Part shown: positions 54,766 to 64,000 of the stretch, piece by piece
Numbering within the stretch: position 1 is the first letter of the stretch
How the letters are laid out: each line of letters opens with the position of its first letter
Notes under the pieces: generated by a model
Seen by the model: the letters and a program-made list of their open reading frames with translations, nothing else
Told to the model about the DNA's origin: nothing
The model's database searches: none
From: Halalkalibacterium ligniniphilum
GTDB taxonomy: Bacteria > Bacillota > Bacilli > Bacillales > Bacillaceae_D
Reading direction: 5' to 3'
Length of the DNA: 64,000 nt
NCBI RefSeq assembly: GCF_000334155.1
Contig: NZ_ANNK01000092.1
Coordinates: forward strand, 1-64,000
Translations under genes and position numbers: made by a program

Positions 54766-55560
54766 TTAATTTAAAACCGCTCGATCACTTTCCATCTGCT
54801 TGCCGCGAATTCTCTGGAACTCCTGAAGAAGTTTTTCGATCGTAAGACGCTGCTTCTCTTTTCCACTAACATTAAAAATAATTTGTCCCTTATCCATCAT
54901 GATTAATCGATTTCCTAAATCTAAAGCTTGCTGCATGTTGTGGGTAACCATTAAGGAGGTAAGTTTAAATTTTGAAACAATTTCACCTGTAAGCTTTGTA
55001 ATTAATTCTGCTCGAGCGGGGTCAAGAGCTGCTGTATGTTCATCCAATAATAATATTTTTGGTTCTGTGAACGTTGCCATTAGTAGTGATAATGCTTGAC
55101 GCTCGCCTCCAGAAAGCAAGCCAACCTTTGCGGTAAAGCGATCTTCAAGCCCTAAATTTAACGTTTCTAGGTATTCTCGAAATAGATCACGCCTTTTTTT
55201 ATTTACACCAATACGTAGGGTTCGCTTCTTATTTCGCGAGTAAGCCATCGCTAAATTCTCTTCGATTGTCATGCTTGGAGCCGTCCCCGCCATTGGATCT
55301 TGAAACACACGGCCAATGAGAGCTGCACGTTTGTATTCAGGGAGATGTGTGACGTGTTTGTTATCAACTATGACATCACCTACATCAACCATTAAAGACC
55401 CTGAAATGGCATTCATCATCGTTGATTTCCCTGCACCATTACTGCCAATTACAGTCAGGAAGTCTCCTGGTACGAGAGTTAAGTTAATATCCTGTAACGC
55501 TTTTTTTTCGTCAGGCGTACCTTCGTTGAATGTGATACTAATATTTTTAAGATGTAGCAC
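54766..55560 (-). CDS. ABC transporter ATP-binding protein (COG1101, TrpZ-like)
   Basis: 264 aa from a GTG at 55560, chosen because GGAGG lies 8 bases before it; the frame stays open to 55590. Walker A GSNGAGKST, signature LLSGGERQALSLL, Walker B ILLLDEHTAALDP. The E-H pair in Walker B is typical of this subfamily. It powers the permease whose gene overlaps it by 14 bases. Confidence 0.9.
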   Translation of the reverse strand: MLHLKNISITFNEGTPDEKKALQDINLTLVPGDFLTVIGSNGAGKSTMMNAISGSLMVDVGDVIVDNKHVTHLPEYKRAALIGRVFQDPMAGTAPSMTIEENLAMAYSRNKKRTLRIGVNKKRRDLFREYLETLNLGLEDRFTAKVGLLSGGERQALSLLMATFTEPKILLLDEHTAALDPARAELITKLTGEIVSKFKLTSLMVTHNMQQALDLGNRLIMMDKGQIIFNVSGKEKQRLTIEKLLQEFQRIRGKQMESDRAVLN

Positions 55561-56557
55561 GATGCTTACCTCCTTCGCCAGTGCTTTCATACGCTAATTT
55601 TTCCGCTCGCTTACGTACACGTCTTTTTCTTTCTCGCTGTGAATCTAGAATTTTAGGAGTCACTAACGCTGCAATAACAATGATAGCTGTAATAAGTTTC
55701 ATGTCACCAGTTTCAAGAAATTCCGCTCGTAATGCTAATGTGACAACCATGCGATAAATTATCGCACCACCGATGACTGCAAGTGTTGTGCGAGCTATTG
55801 TCTTTGTTCCAAATAACGCTTCGCCAATAATCACAGAAGCTAAGCCGATAATGATCATTCCTATTCCCATCCCAACATCAGCAAACCCTCCATACTGGGC
55901 GATTAATGCACCAGATAAGGCAACAAGACCATTTGATATACCGAGTCCTAAAATGATTAACCAATCGGTATTCGCTGAAAAACTTCGAATCATTCGCTTA
56001 TTGTCACCTGTAGCGCGTATGGCCAAGCCGATTTCTGTTTTTAAGAAGTAGTCAGTCAATAGCTTAATTAACACTGTTACAACAATCATAAATATGAGAA
56101 TCGCCCAGGTTCTTGGAAAGTGAGTAGCACCGAAAAAACTGAGGATCGGATTAAAAAACGAATCAAACCCCAATCCTTGCCAGAATACCGTTAATTGTGT
56201 AAACAGCGTTTCTTCGTTTAATAGCGGAAGATTTGGTCGTCCCATAATACGTAAATTAATCGAATAGAGAGCAATCATCATCAGAATTCCAGATAGTAAC
56301 GGATTGATCTTTCCTTTTGTATGAATCATTCCCGTCACACATCCCGCTAAAAAGCCAGCAATAATGGCAGCAATCGTCGCCATAACCGGGGAGTACCCAT
56401 TAATAATAAAGAGTGAGGCAACTGCAGCTCCTGTAACAAAGCTGCCATCAACCGTTAAATCAGGAAAATCTAAGATTCGAAAAGAAAGAAAAACCCCTAA
56501 TGCCATTAAAGCGTAAATGACTCCAGATTCAACCGAACCAAATATTGAAATGATCAC
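55547..56557 (-). CDS. ABC transporter permease (COG4120, TrpY-like)
   Basis: 336 aa with 8-9 membrane helices and a long basic C-terminal tail. GVIYALMALGVFLSFRILDFPDLTVDGSFVTGAA is the family signature. Start GTG. Separated from the binding-protein gene by a strong hairpin. Confidence 0.88.
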   Translation of the reverse strand: MIISIFGSVESGVIYALMALGVFLSFRILDFPDLTVDGSFVTGAAVASLFIINGYSPVMATIAAIIAGFLAGCVTGMIHTKGKINPLLSGILMMIALYSINLRIMGRPNLPLLNEETLFTQLTVFWQGLGFDSFFNPILSFFGATHFPRTWAILIFMIVVTVLIKLLTDYFLKTEIGLAIRATGDNKRMIRSFSANTDWLIILGLGISNGLVALSGALIAQYGGFADVGMGIGMIIIGLASVIIGEALFGTKTIARTTLAVIGGAIIYRMVVTLALRAEFLETGDMKLITAIIVIAALVTPKILDSQRERKRRVRKRAEKLAYESTGEGGKHRATS

Positions 56558-56587
56558 GAGCCATCAAATCCTTTCATAGTAAATCAG

Positions 56588-56626
56588 TTATGCGCTTCTA
56601 CAAGCATTTGCAGCAGAAGCGCATAA
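56588..56626 (-). repeat. 12-bp inverted repeat between binding protein and permease genes
   Basis: TTATGCGCTTCT / AGAAGCGCATAA, perfect, with no T run after it. It may stabilise the 3' end of the binding-protein mRNA and lower permease expression, as is common in ABC operons. Confidence 0.7.
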
Positions 56627-56639
56627 GCTACCTTCACCC

Positions 56640-57701
56640 TTACTCTACAAGCTCAGCCGAGGTATCCCATTCATCGTTCCATGTTACACCTTGAGCCTCT
56701 GCGGAACTTCGATTGATGAGAAGCTGCATATTGGGTGGAATTTCTACAGGGATGTCCGCATTTGTTTTATCACCTTTCAGAATCTCAGCTGCCATTTCCC
56801 CTGCACGGTGGCCAATCGTGAAATAATCAATCCCAAAGGATGCAAACGCACCACGCTTTAATGAATCAGGCTCTCCAACAATTAATGGGATGCTATGATC
56901 ATTTCCTACTGAAGCAACGGTTTCAATCGCAGATACAACCGTATTATCCGTGACAATATAAAAGACATCAATATCACCAACAAGTGTTGTGGCTGCCTGT
57001 TGCACTTCGGCCGATGTAGAAACACTTCTTGTAACTAAAGTTAAATCCGCTCCTTCAATTGCCGCTTCTAACGACTCAATTTGAGCCACAGAATTTTGTT
57101 CACCTGAATTATAAATGGTTCCAACCCTTGCATTCGGAAAGTTGGTCTCGATAAATTCCACGGTCATTTCAATTGCTTCAGGATGTAGATCAAGGACTCC
57201 CGTAATGTTTTCACCTGGTTCATCCAGTGATGTTACTAGTCCAGCCCCGACTGCGTCAGTTACGGACGTGAATACAATTGGAATCTCCTTTGTAGCATTT
57301 AATGCGGCTAGTGCACTTGGAGTAGAGTTAGCAAAAATCAGATCAACATTGTTACCGACAAAATTGGTTGCAATCGTGTTTGCATTGTTTTGATCACCTT
57401 GAGCATTTTGAAAGTCGTAGGTAACATTCTCTCCTTCAACAAAACCATTGCTTGCTAGTGCATCTTTGAAGCCTTCATATGCGGCATCTAATGATGGATG
57501 CTCGACAATTTGGGTTGCGCCAATACGAATTTGTTCAGATTTTTCTGCTACTGCTTGATCCCCGTCTGATTGCTCGGCTTGGTCTTCACCTTGAGGTTCT
57601 GCATTTTCCTCTGGAGCATTCGTATCTTCTGCTCCACATGCCGCTAAAACAAGTACACTAATTAGTAATGCCCCAATCATTGCAACCCACTTTTTGTTCA
57701 T
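56640..57701 (-). CDS. ABC transporter substrate-binding lipoprotein (COG2984, TrpX-like)
   Basis: 353 aa. Lipobox LVLAACG (Cys 22), then an acidic Gln/Glu-rich linker (about 24-55) and a type-I binding fold (IRIGATQIVEHPSLDAAYEGFKDAL). This is the ABC.X4/TrpX family, linked to tryptophan or other aromatic amino acid uptake in streptococci. Beside phenylalanine dehydrogenase, phenylalanine is a plausible cargo. A cre site lies upstream. AGGAGG site. Confidence 0.87.
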   Translation of the reverse strand: MNKKWVAMIGALLISVLVLAACGAEDTNAPEENAEPQGEDQAEQSDGDQAVAEKSEQIRIGATQIVEHPSLDAAYEGFKDALASNGFVEGENVTYDFQNAQGDQNNANTIATNFVGNNVDLIFANSTPSALAALNATKEIPIVFTSVTDAVGAGLVTSLDEPGENITGVLDLHPEAIEMTVEFIETNFPNARVGTIYNSGEQNSVAQIESLEAAIEGADLTLVTRSVSTSAEVQQAATTLVGDIDVFYIVTDNTVVSAIETVASVGNDHSIPLIVGEPDSLKRGAFASFGIDYFTIGHRAGEMAAEILKGDKTNADIPVEIPPNMQLLINRSSAEAQGVTWNDEWDTSAELVE

Positions 57702-57733
57702 TCCTTTTCCTCCTACTTAAAATTTTTTTGAAT

Positions 57734-57747
57734 TTAAAGCGCTTACA
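57734..57747. promoter_or_regulatory. cre site (CcpA)
   Basis: On the minus strand TGTAAGCGCTTTAA, one mismatch to the cre consensus, 33 bases before the TrpX-like gene. Confidence 0.6.
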
Positions 57748-57797
57748 TTTTATATTGAAAAGGGGGTGAACTAACTAATCAGGTTAAGCCTCTTACT

Positions 57798-57825
57798 CTC
57801 GCCACCTTAAGTTAATGTGGTAGAG
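57798..57825 (-). terminator. hairpin past the phenylalanine dehydrogenase gene
   Basis: CTC-CCAC / GTGG-GAG stem with an 11-base loop and no T run; a weak terminator at best. Confidence 0.35.
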
Positions 57826-57895
57826 CAAGACTAGATACATTTTTTGTAAAAATTTTAGGCACTAAGAAAAAGTTTTATAAAAAATCCCGTACGAT

Positions 57896-59035
57896 TTATC
57901 TGCGAATATCCCATTTAGGTCTTCGACTTTGTAGGAAAAAACGATTTAGTCTTGCACGATCTTCAAGTCTTTTTTTACATAGACGGTTTGCCGCTTCAAC
58001 CGTTGTCATTTGTTCGCTTACCGATTTTTCAAATACCTCTAACAATGACGTGTAAATCGATTTTGTCTTAGCGATGATACGCTCTTTATTAGGTCCATAT
58101 AATTCGTCAGCTACTTGGATAAGCCCACCGCTATTCACAATATAATCAGGTGCATAAAGGATCCCTTTTTCTTGAAGTCTTTCCGCCATTTTTTCATAGG
58201 ACAATTGATTATTCGCTGAACCGACAATCGCTTTTATTTCAAATTGTTCAATTGTCTCGTCATTAATGACTCCACCAAAAGCACATGGAATATAAATATC
58301 AGCTTTTACACGATAGATCTCTTTATTCGTAACAACGTTTACCTTAGTACCTAACTCATTCCCTCTCTCTTTTATTTTCTGAAGGACGGTTTCATCAATA
58401 TCAGTTACATAGATTTCAGCACCCTCCATTGCTAGCCGCTCTGCGACCTTGTAACCAACTTTACCTAATCCTTGAATGGCATATGTTCGATTCGTTAACG
58501 TCTCATCTCCAAATAGAACATTATTTGTCGCTTTCAGTCCATAGATAACGCCTTGTGCAGTTGGGATGGAAGAATCTCCACTTCCTCCGTACGCTTCGGG
58601 AACACCAACAATGCAATTGGTTTCTTTTGACGCATAAATAAAATCATTCATCGTCGTCCCCATATCGGTGCCGGTATAAAAGCGTCCATTCAAAGAATCA
58701 ACAAACCGTCCAAAGGCTCGAAACATCTCTGGCGATTTATCTTTTGCAGGGTCACCAATAATCACCGCTTTTCCGCCACCAAAATCAACGTCTGCCGCTG
58801 CACATTTGTACGTCATTCCTTTAGAAAGGCGTAAAACATCATTCACTGCTTCTTCAATAGATGAATAGGGTCGCATACGACAGCCACCAAGCGCAGGGCC
58901 TAATGTCGTATCATGAATCGCAATAATTGCTTTAAGGCCTGTCTGTCGATCGTTACAAAAAACCACTTGCTCATGTTCCGTAAAATTAGCGTATAACTCA
59001 GTTTGTATACCCATCGAACGCTCTAATAGACTCAT
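57896..59035 (-). CDS. pdh: phenylalanine dehydrogenase
   Basis: 379 aa from the ATG at 59035 (GGAGGG 10 bases upstream; a longer frame to 59074 lacks a site). It closely follows the Lysinibacillus/Bacillus enzyme: [13 protein letters not shown], catalytic Lys in [23 protein letters not shown] fold GLGKVG, and the end RRPKWDIR. The [14 protein letters not shown] segment is that of phenylalanine rather than leucine dehydrogenase. It converts L-Phe and NAD+ to phenylpyruvate and ammonia. It lies 54 bases after the E3 gene, so it is likely in the same operon. Confidence 0.88.
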   Translation of the reverse strand: MSLLERSMGIQTELYANFTEHEQVVFCNDRQTGLKAIIAIHDTTLGPALGGCRMRPYSSIEEAVNDVLRLSKGMTYKCAAADVDFGGGKAVIIGDPAKDKSPEMFRAFGRFVDSLNGRFYTGTDMGTTMNDFIYASKETNCIVGVPEAYGGSGDSSIPTAQGVIYGLKATNNVLFGDETLTNRTYAIQGLGKVGYKVAERLAMEGAEIYVTDIDETVLQKIKERGNELGTKVNVVTNKEIYRVKADIYIPCAFGGVINDETIEQFEIKAIVGSANNQLSYEKMAERLQEKGILYAPDYIVNSGGLIQVADELYGPNKERIIAKTKSIYTSLLEVFEKSVSEQMTTVEAANRLCKKRLEDRARLNRFFLQSRRPKWDIRR

Positions 59036-59089
59036 AGAAAACAAACCCTCCATGTAAATTCCATGTTCAAACAAACATGATGAATTTTT

Positions 59090-60514
59090 TTACGTATTCA
59101 TAATATGAATGGCATGACCTAGGGCTGCTTCTGCCGCTTCCAACCAACCTTCGCTTAACGTTGGATGTGGATGAATTGAGAGTGCAATATCCTCCACCCG
59201 TGCAGCTAACTCCAAAGAAAGTACGCCTTCACCGATAAGGTTAGAAGCATCTGGACCTACAATATGCATACCAAGTAAAAGGTGGTTATCTTCATCAACA
59301 ATCACTTCGGCAAATCCTTCTGCTTCATTTGTTGCTAAAGCTCTACCGTTTGCTTTGAATGGAAATTTCCCAATTTTGATGCTATGACCATGTTTCTTTG
59401 CCTCTTCAGCAGTCATGCCAACACCTGCTACTTGCGGATCTGAGAAAATCACGTATGGGATGTAAGGGGAATCGAAAGAGCTTGGCAAGCCGCTAATCAC
59501 TTCTGCAGCGACAATTCCTTGCTTTGATGCCTTATGAGCTAATGCAGGGCCTGAAGTAATATCACCAATGGCAAAAATATGAGGTACAGTGGTCCTGCCT
59601 TCTGAATTAACTGATATATAACCTTTTTCGTCCTTCGTGACAGCTGTTTGTTCTAAGCCAATACGATCGGTATTTGGGAGCCGCCCGATTGTAATAAGTA
59701 CTTTATCACTTTCAATGATTTCCTCTCCCTGTTCCTTAGAAAAAGCATGAAGATGCACCTTTCCACCTTCTATGTTTGCTTGAGTAACCTTTGTCAACGT
59801 TTTGATGTTAATACCCAGCTTGTTTACCTTTCGTATTACTTCCTTAGATAATCCAGAAGCTACTTGAGGTAAAATTCGTTCAGACAGCTCAATGATCGTC
59901 ACGTTTGAGCCTAACTTCGTAAAGGCAATCCCCATTTCAATACCGATGTACCCGCCACCTACAATAGAAAGCTCTGATGGGATTTCCGTTAACTCAAGTG
60001 CTGTAGAGGAATCTAAGATATATACGCCATCCACCTCTAAAAAGGAAGGAATAAATGGTCTCGATCCTGTTGCAATAATTGCTTGGTCAAACTTATAGGT
60101 TTCAAAGTCTCCACCTGTTTCAACGCCAATACGTTCATTAGAAAGGAAGCTTGCCTCTCCTTTTATAACCGTAACGCCATTTTTTTCACAGAGCTGAGCA
60201 ATCCCTTTGTTTAACTGGGATACAATCCCTTCTTTCCATTCCTGCCAAACACCCATGTCAAAAGGGTTGACATCTTTAGAAATACGAATGCCCATTTTCT
60301 CAGCATCATTCAATTTGTGAAGTTGCTCCGCCGTATGAATCAACGCCTTTGAAGGAATGCAGCCTTTGTTCAGGCAAACACCTCCTAGCTTTTCTTTTTC
60401 GATTAAGATAACTGATTTTCCTAGCTGACCTAGTCGGATCGCTGCGGCATAACCACCTGGTCCACCTCCAATGACAACAACATCCGTTTCCACTGCAACT
60501 TCTCCTACGACCAT
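59090..60514 (-). CDS. dihydrolipoyl dehydrogenase (E3)
   Basis: 474 aa. FAD motif VIGGGPGGYAAAIRLG, redox disulfide GGVCLNKGCIPSK (about 44-56), NAD motif IVGGGYIGIEMG, second FAD motif FAIGDI, catalytic His in HPHPTLSE. It reoxidises the lipoyl group of the linked E2. It begins directly after the E2 stop. Confidence 0.93.
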   Translation of the reverse strand: MVVGEVAVETDVVVIGGGPGGYAAAIRLGQLGKSVILIEKEKLGGVCLNKGCIPSKALIHTAEQLHKLNDAEKMGIRISKDVNPFDMGVWQEWKEGIVSQLNKGIAQLCEKNGVTVIKGEASFLSNERIGVETGGDFETYKFDQAIIATGSRPFIPSFLEVDGVYILDSSTALELTEIPSELSIVGGGYIGIEMGIAFTKLGSNVTIIELSERILPQVASGLSKEVIRKVNKLGINIKTLTKVTQANIEGGKVHLHAFSKEQGEEIIESDKVLITIGRLPNTDRIGLEQTAVTKDEKGYISVNSEGRTTVPHIFAIGDITSGPALAHKASKQGIVAAEVISGLPSSFDSPYIPYVIFSDPQVAGVGMTAEEAKKHGHSIKIGKFPFKANGRALATNEAEGFAEVIVDEDNHLLLGMHIVGPDASNLIGEGVLSLELAARVEDIALSIHPHPTLSEGWLEAAEAALGHAIHIMNT

Positions 60515-61792
60515 TTAGTTCATCTCCATAAACAAAAGATTTGGACTTTCAAGTAATTCAATGATTCGATTTGTAAACCTTACAGCTGTGACACCGTCAA
60601 TGATTCGATGGTCAAATGAAAGAGAAATGTTCATCATTAATCGAATCACCCCTTCCCAGTCACGGACAACCATACGGGGCTCCATTTTGTGTAAAGCTAA
60701 AATCGCTACTTCAGGATGGTTGATGATCGGGGTAGCATGCTGTCCGCCAATCGGACCGACATTGCTAATCGTAAATGTACTACCAGTTAGTTGGCTTACA
60801 CTCAATTTCCCTTCTCTTGCTTGAGAAGCCAATTGAGAAATCTCTTCAGCTAGTTGAAAAATGCTTTTTTGATCTGCATATTTAATGACTGGAACAATAA
60901 GCCCGTCGTTTGTATCGGTCGCTATACCGATATGATAATATTGTTTTAAAATGATTTCTTTTTTTTCATCATCAATCGATGCATTGAGAGATTTAAATTC
61001 TTTTAAGGCTGTAACAATCGCCTTTATAAAAAATGGCAAAAACGTTAATTTTATATTTTTCTTTTCAGCGTGTGCTTTTAATTGCCCCCTTATCTCTTTT
61101 AATGGCCCCATTTCCAGCTCATCAACATGAGTGACATGAGGAATCGTTGAAACAGATTTTGTCATCTGTTCTGCAATTTTTTTGCGAATCCCTTTGAGTG
61201 GAATTCTCTCCTCCGTTTCCTGAATGATTCCTTCACTTCTAGGTTGCACTGCTTGCTTCTCTTCGTTCTTCTCTGCAACATTTGTTGGTGCTGTCTTTAT
61301 TGATGTTTGCATGGAATGTTCTTTACCGTCTTGGGAAAACTGTTGCAAATCCTGCTCAGTTATTCGACCAGCGGCACCCGTTCCTCGTACTTTTTCTAAA
61401 TCAATGTTCATTTTTCTTGCCATTTGTCGAACAAACGGGGTTGCTAGCGCCCGTCTTGTTTCCATTATTGAGGAATCAATCGGGATAAGGCCCCTACTTT
61501 TCCCTTCTTCATGTTTTTCAGTTGACTCCTCTGTTTCTGAGAATCGTTCTGTTGCTCCCTCCTCAATGATTGTAAAAATTGTTGTACCGACTTCTACTAT
61601 CTCTCCCTCAGAGAAAAAAATCTTTTGAATGATCCCATCTACTGGTGCAGTTAGCTCGGCATTCACCTTGTCAGTCTGAACTTCAACGACTGGTTGATCC
61701 TGTGTTACCTTATCACCTTCAGAAATAAGCCATGTTAAGATTTCGCCTTCATGCATGCCTTCCCCAACATCAGGGAGTTTAAATTCAAGCAT
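60515..61792 (-). CDS. 2-oxoacid dehydrogenase E2 (lipoyl acyltransferase)
   Basis: 425 aa from the ATG near 61792, preferred over the longer TTG frame because a GGGGAGA site precedes it. One lipoyl domain (lipoyl Lys in VQTDKVNAEL, about 43), peripheral-subunit-binding domain (ATPFVRQMARKMNIDLEKVRGTGAAGRI, about 117-150), catalytic domain with SFDHRIIDG near 390. A single lipoyl domain is usual for branched-chain or acetoin-type complexes. Confidence 0.92.
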   Translation of the reverse strand: MLEFKLPDVGEGMHEGEILTWLISEGDKVTQDQPVVEVQTDKVNAELTAPVDGIIQKIFFSEGEIVEVGTTIFTIIEEGATERFSETEESTEKHEEGKSRGLIPIDSSIMETRRALATPFVRQMARKMNIDLEKVRGTGAAGRITEQDLQQFSQDGKEHSMQTSIKTAPTNVAEKNEEKQAVQPRSEGIIQETEERIPLKGIRKKIAEQMTKSVSTIPHVTHVDELEMGPLKEIRGQLKAHAEKKNIKLTFLPFFIKAIVTALKEFKSLNASIDDEKKEIILKQYYHIGIATDTNDGLIVPVIKYADQKSIFQLAEEISQLASQAREGKLSVSQLTGSTFTISNVGPIGGQHATPIINHPEVAILALHKMEPRMVVRDWEGVIRLMMNISLSFDHRIIDGVTAVRFTNRIIELLESPNLLFMEMN

Positions 61793-61808
61793 TTGTCTCT
61801 CCCCTTTT

Positions 61809-62792
61809 CTAAAAAGATACCGTTTCTTCAATCCCTTTTTTCACGCGATCAATGGTCGGTAAATAATCATCTTCTACCGAAAATTGAGGAACTGGCACAT
61901 CAAACCCTGTCACTCGTTTGATAGGTGCCTTCAGATAGATCAATGCCTCTTCATTAATCATGGCAATGATTTCACCGCCGAGGCCTGATGTTTTATGGGC
62001 TTCGTGAACGATAAGTGCTCGACCCGTTTTTTTGACTGTCGCAATGATTGTGTCTCGGTCAAGAGGAAAGAGTGTACGTAAATCGACGATTTCACATGTC
62101 CAGCCCTTTTCAGCTTCAATCCGTTTTGCTGCTTGCAATGCTTCTCTTACCATTGCCCCCCATGCAAAAATCGATAAATCACTGCCTTCTTGGACTACCT
62201 TCGCCTTGCCGATTTTTATGCGATACATCTCCTCTGGAACTTCTTCCCTGAAAGCGCGGTATAATTTTGTTGGCTCTAAAAAGATAACAGGATCTGGATC
62301 TTCAATTGCCGCTATGAGCAATCCTTTGGCATCATAGGGGTTGCTTGGCGCCACAACCTTCAGCCCTGGTATATGAGCAAAAAGATTTTCAACACTTTCA
62401 GAGTGGAGCTCAGGGCCACGAATTCCCGCACCATAAGGTGTCCGAATCACAAGCGGCACGCCAAATTGTCCGCGGGTACGATACCTCATCCGAGCTGCAT
62501 GGGAAACAATTTGTTCAAAGCCTGGGTAGATAAACGCTAAAAATTGTATCTCCACAACTGGAATCTTACCATTAAGTGCCAAGCCAATCGACGAACCAAT
62601 GATACCTGCCTCTGCTAATGGGGTATCAACAACCCGGTCAGATCCATATTTTTCAAGCAAACCCTCTGTTGCACGAAAGACCCCTCCATTCACACCAATG
62701 TCCTCGCCTAGAAGTATCACTCGGTCATCTTCAGCTAATTTTTGATCAAACACCTCTGTAATCGCTTGAACCATCGTTATTTTGCGGCTCAT
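61809..62792 (-). CDS. 2-oxoacid dehydrogenase E1 beta subunit
   Basis: 327 aa transketolase-like. VILLGEDIGVNGGVFRAT, DTPLAEAGIIGSSIGLALNG and the C-terminal RVTGFDVPVPQF are the PdhB/BkdAB signature. It pairs with E1 alpha, whose gene overlaps it by 4 bases. Confidence 0.93.
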   Translation of the reverse strand: MSRKITMVQAITEVFDQKLAEDDRVILLGEDIGVNGGVFRATEGLLEKYGSDRVVDTPLAEAGIIGSSIGLALNGKIPVVEIQFLAFIYPGFEQIVSHAARMRYRTRGQFGVPLVIRTPYGAGIRGPELHSESVENLFAHIPGLKVVAPSNPYDAKGLLIAAIEDPDPVIFLEPTKLYRAFREEVPEEMYRIKIGKAKVVQEGSDLSIFAWGAMVREALQAAKRIEAEKGWTCEIVDLRTLFPLDRDTIIATVKKTGRALIVHEAHKTSGLGGEIIAMINEEALIYLKAPIKRVTGFDVPVPQFSVEDDYLPTIDRVKKGIEETVSF

Positions 62793-63898
62793 GATTCATT
62801 CACGTCCTTCTTGATGAATTGCTTCCATTCTTGCTTCTGTTCATTAATGTTCCAAGGAGCTTCAGCGTATACATGGTCGAACATGTGAAGTGGATCCGCT
62901 TTTTGATATGATTCAGCCTTTTTTAAATGCTCATCAATTTTTTGCTGGACCTGATTTAATAGCTCTTGCTCTTTTTCAGCGTTCCAGAGCCCCTTTTTCA
63001 TTAAATATTTTTGCAAACGAGTCAGCGGGTCGCGGGTCTCTCTCCATTCCTTTGACAGATTCTCTTGATCACGATATTTTTTCGGATCGTCAGCTGTTGT
63101 GTGCGCACCATAACGGAAGGTGTTTGCTTCAATTAAAGTCGGCCCTTCCCCTCTTTTAGCCCTTTCAACTGCCTCTGCTACAGCTAAATAAACGGCAAAG
63201 ATATCATTCCCATCGACCAATACACCTTCCATATCGTAGGCGGCAGCTCTTTGAGCAATGGTTTTAGAGGCAGATTGCTTTTCAAAAGGCACGCTAATGG
63301 CATAGCCATTGTTTTGACAAAAAAAGATAGTTGGTGTTTTAAAAACGCCAGCAAAATTAAGAGATTCGTGAAAATCCCCTTCAGAAGTGGCTCCATCCCC
63401 AAAATAGGCAATGCTAACATTTTTTTCACCTTTTAATTTACTTGCCCAAGCTGTGCCGACAGCATGAACCATTTGAGTTGCAATGGGAACGGCCGGCGGC
63501 ATAATGCGTCTTCCCTCAGGACTTATGGAACCATCAATATGCCCCATCCAATAAAGGAAAATACGAAACATTTCTTGCCCATGAATGATCGCCGCAGCAT
63601 GATCTCGATAAGTTGGAAACATCCAATCATCAAGCGCTAAGGCCATTGCACTTCCAACCTGAGAAGCCTCTTGACCTTCAAAAGGTGCGTATGTGCCCAT
63701 TCGTCCTTGTCTCTGTAAGTTAACTGATTTTCGATCGAAGGCTCTTGTAAATAACATGTTTTCATACATTTTTACCATTAATGACTCATCGATCTTTCCA
63801 GTAATGGATGTCTTAAGCTCACCCTCAGGAGATAAGACTTGAAACAAACGCTCCTCATAGGATTCAAACACATTCAGTTCACTGCTCTTCATCGCCAT
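62789..63898 (-). CDS. 2-oxoacid dehydrogenase E1 alpha subunit
   Basis: 369 aa from the ATG at 63898, behind GAGGAGG. Thiamine-diphosphate motif GDGATSEGDFHESLNFAGVFKTPTIFFCQNN (about 168-200; written GDG...NN) and the GRMGTYAPFEGQEASQVG region resemble PdhA. Substrate cannot be fixed by sequence alone: pyruvate, branched-chain 2-oxoacids or phenylpyruvate. The linked phenylalanine dehydrogenase favours phenylpyruvate. A perfect cre site lies upstream. Confidence 0.9.
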   Translation of the reverse strand: MAMKSSELNVFESYEERLFQVLSPEGELKTSITGKIDESLMVKMYENMLFTRAFDRKSVNLQRQGRMGTYAPFEGQEASQVGSAMALALDDWMFPTYRDHAAAIIHGQEMFRIFLYWMGHIDGSISPEGRRIMPPAVPIATQMVHAVGTAWASKLKGEKNVSIAYFGDGATSEGDFHESLNFAGVFKTPTIFFCQNNGYAISVPFEKQSASKTIAQRAAAYDMEGVLVDGNDIFAVYLAVAEAVERAKRGEGPTLIEANTFRYGAHTTADDPKKYRDQENLSKEWRETRDPLTRLQKYLMKKGLWNAEKEQELLNQVQQKIDEHLKKAESYQKADPLHMFDHVYAEAPWNINEQKQEWKQFIKKDVNES

Positions 63899-63923
63899 CA
63901 AAAACCAACCTCCTCTACCATTT

Positions 63924-63937
63924 TGTTACCGCTTACA
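63924..63937. promoter_or_regulatory. cre site (CcpA)
   Basis: On the minus strand TGTAAGCGGTAACA, a full match to TGNAANCGNWNNCA, 26 bases before the E1 alpha start, placed to repress the E1-E2-E3-pdh operon on good carbon sources. Confidence 0.75.
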
Positions 63938-64000
63938 TATTCGTTTTTTAAAATACATCGTAAATAGCTTGAAACGACTCGCCCCTTCCCTTGGGATGAA

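Noticed and set aside
1-64000. CRISPR arrays, tRNA or rRNA genes, insertion sequences, phage genes
   Set aside because: I looked for regular spaced repeats, cloverleaf-like sequences, transposase or integrase motifs and found none.

Overview
The window is AT-rich chromosomal DNA of a Bacillaceae member (low-GC Firmicutes). Evidence: strong AGGAGG-type ribosome sites, a yneT-parE-parC block with a LexA box, IDEAL-domain and FadR/Zur/CcpA-type signals of the Bacillus kind, and a phenylalanine dehydrogenase that matches the Bacillus/Lysinibacillus enzyme. I see no rRNA, tRNA, CRISPR array, insertion sequence or prophage. The theme is aerobic catabolism of hydrocarbons and aromatic compounds.

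Layout. 1-2.5 kb: pterin dehydratase, YdjM-like membrane protein, Zur-controlled CobW/ZagA-like GTPase. 2.8-17.1 kb: a soluble di-iron monooxygenase (SDIMO) island. Rightward prmABCD/mimABCD (hydroxylase alpha, reductase, hydroxylase beta, coupling protein) faces a leftward set of amidohydrolase, DUF59 protein, alcohol dehydrogenase, GroES, GroEL and an AcoR-type sigma-54 activator. The divergent spacer has a -24/-12 promoter in each direction. A third -24/-12 promoter drives an IDEAL-domain/Gfo-Idh-like gene pair at 2.9-4.2 kb. 17.4-25.4 kb: parC, parE, yneT, a DsbA/FrnE-like gene with an in-frame TGA exactly at the first catalytic Cys and a SECIS-like hairpin (probable selenoprotein), a VOC protein, and fadH with a FadR box. 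26-35 kb: nitrilase, cysIJ, MocR-type regulator, small membrane protein, MFS transporter. 35.3-54.6 kb: the phenylacetate (paa) catabolic region: paaI, a nitronate monooxygenase-like gene, paaY, paaX, then one long leftward run paaABCD-ethD-paaF-paaG-aldh-paaH-paaJ-paaF2, a LivHMGFK-type ABC importer, and paaK. Four of these promoters share an inverted repeat ATAACGT-N7-ACGTWAT, a candidate PaaX operator. 54.7-64 kb: a TrpXYZ-type ABC importer, then phenylalanine dehydrogenase behind a complete 2-oxoacid dehydrogenase (E1a, E1b, E2, E3).

How it fits together (inference): aromatic amino acids are imported, phenylalanine is deaminated to phenylpyruvate, the linked dehydrogenase complex may convert this directly to phenylacetyl-CoA, and PaaABCD plus the beta-oxidation-like enzymes finish degradation. 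Free phenylacetate enters through PaaK. The SDIMO island independently allows oxidation of a short alkane, ketone or phenol, with a dedicated chaperonin, sigma-54 control and probable catabolite repression (cre sites).

The two strongest candidates for something undescribed are the Sec-type DsbA/FrnE protein and the sigma-54-controlled Firmicute SDIMO island with its own GroES/GroEL and a linked IDEAL/Gfo-Idh operon.
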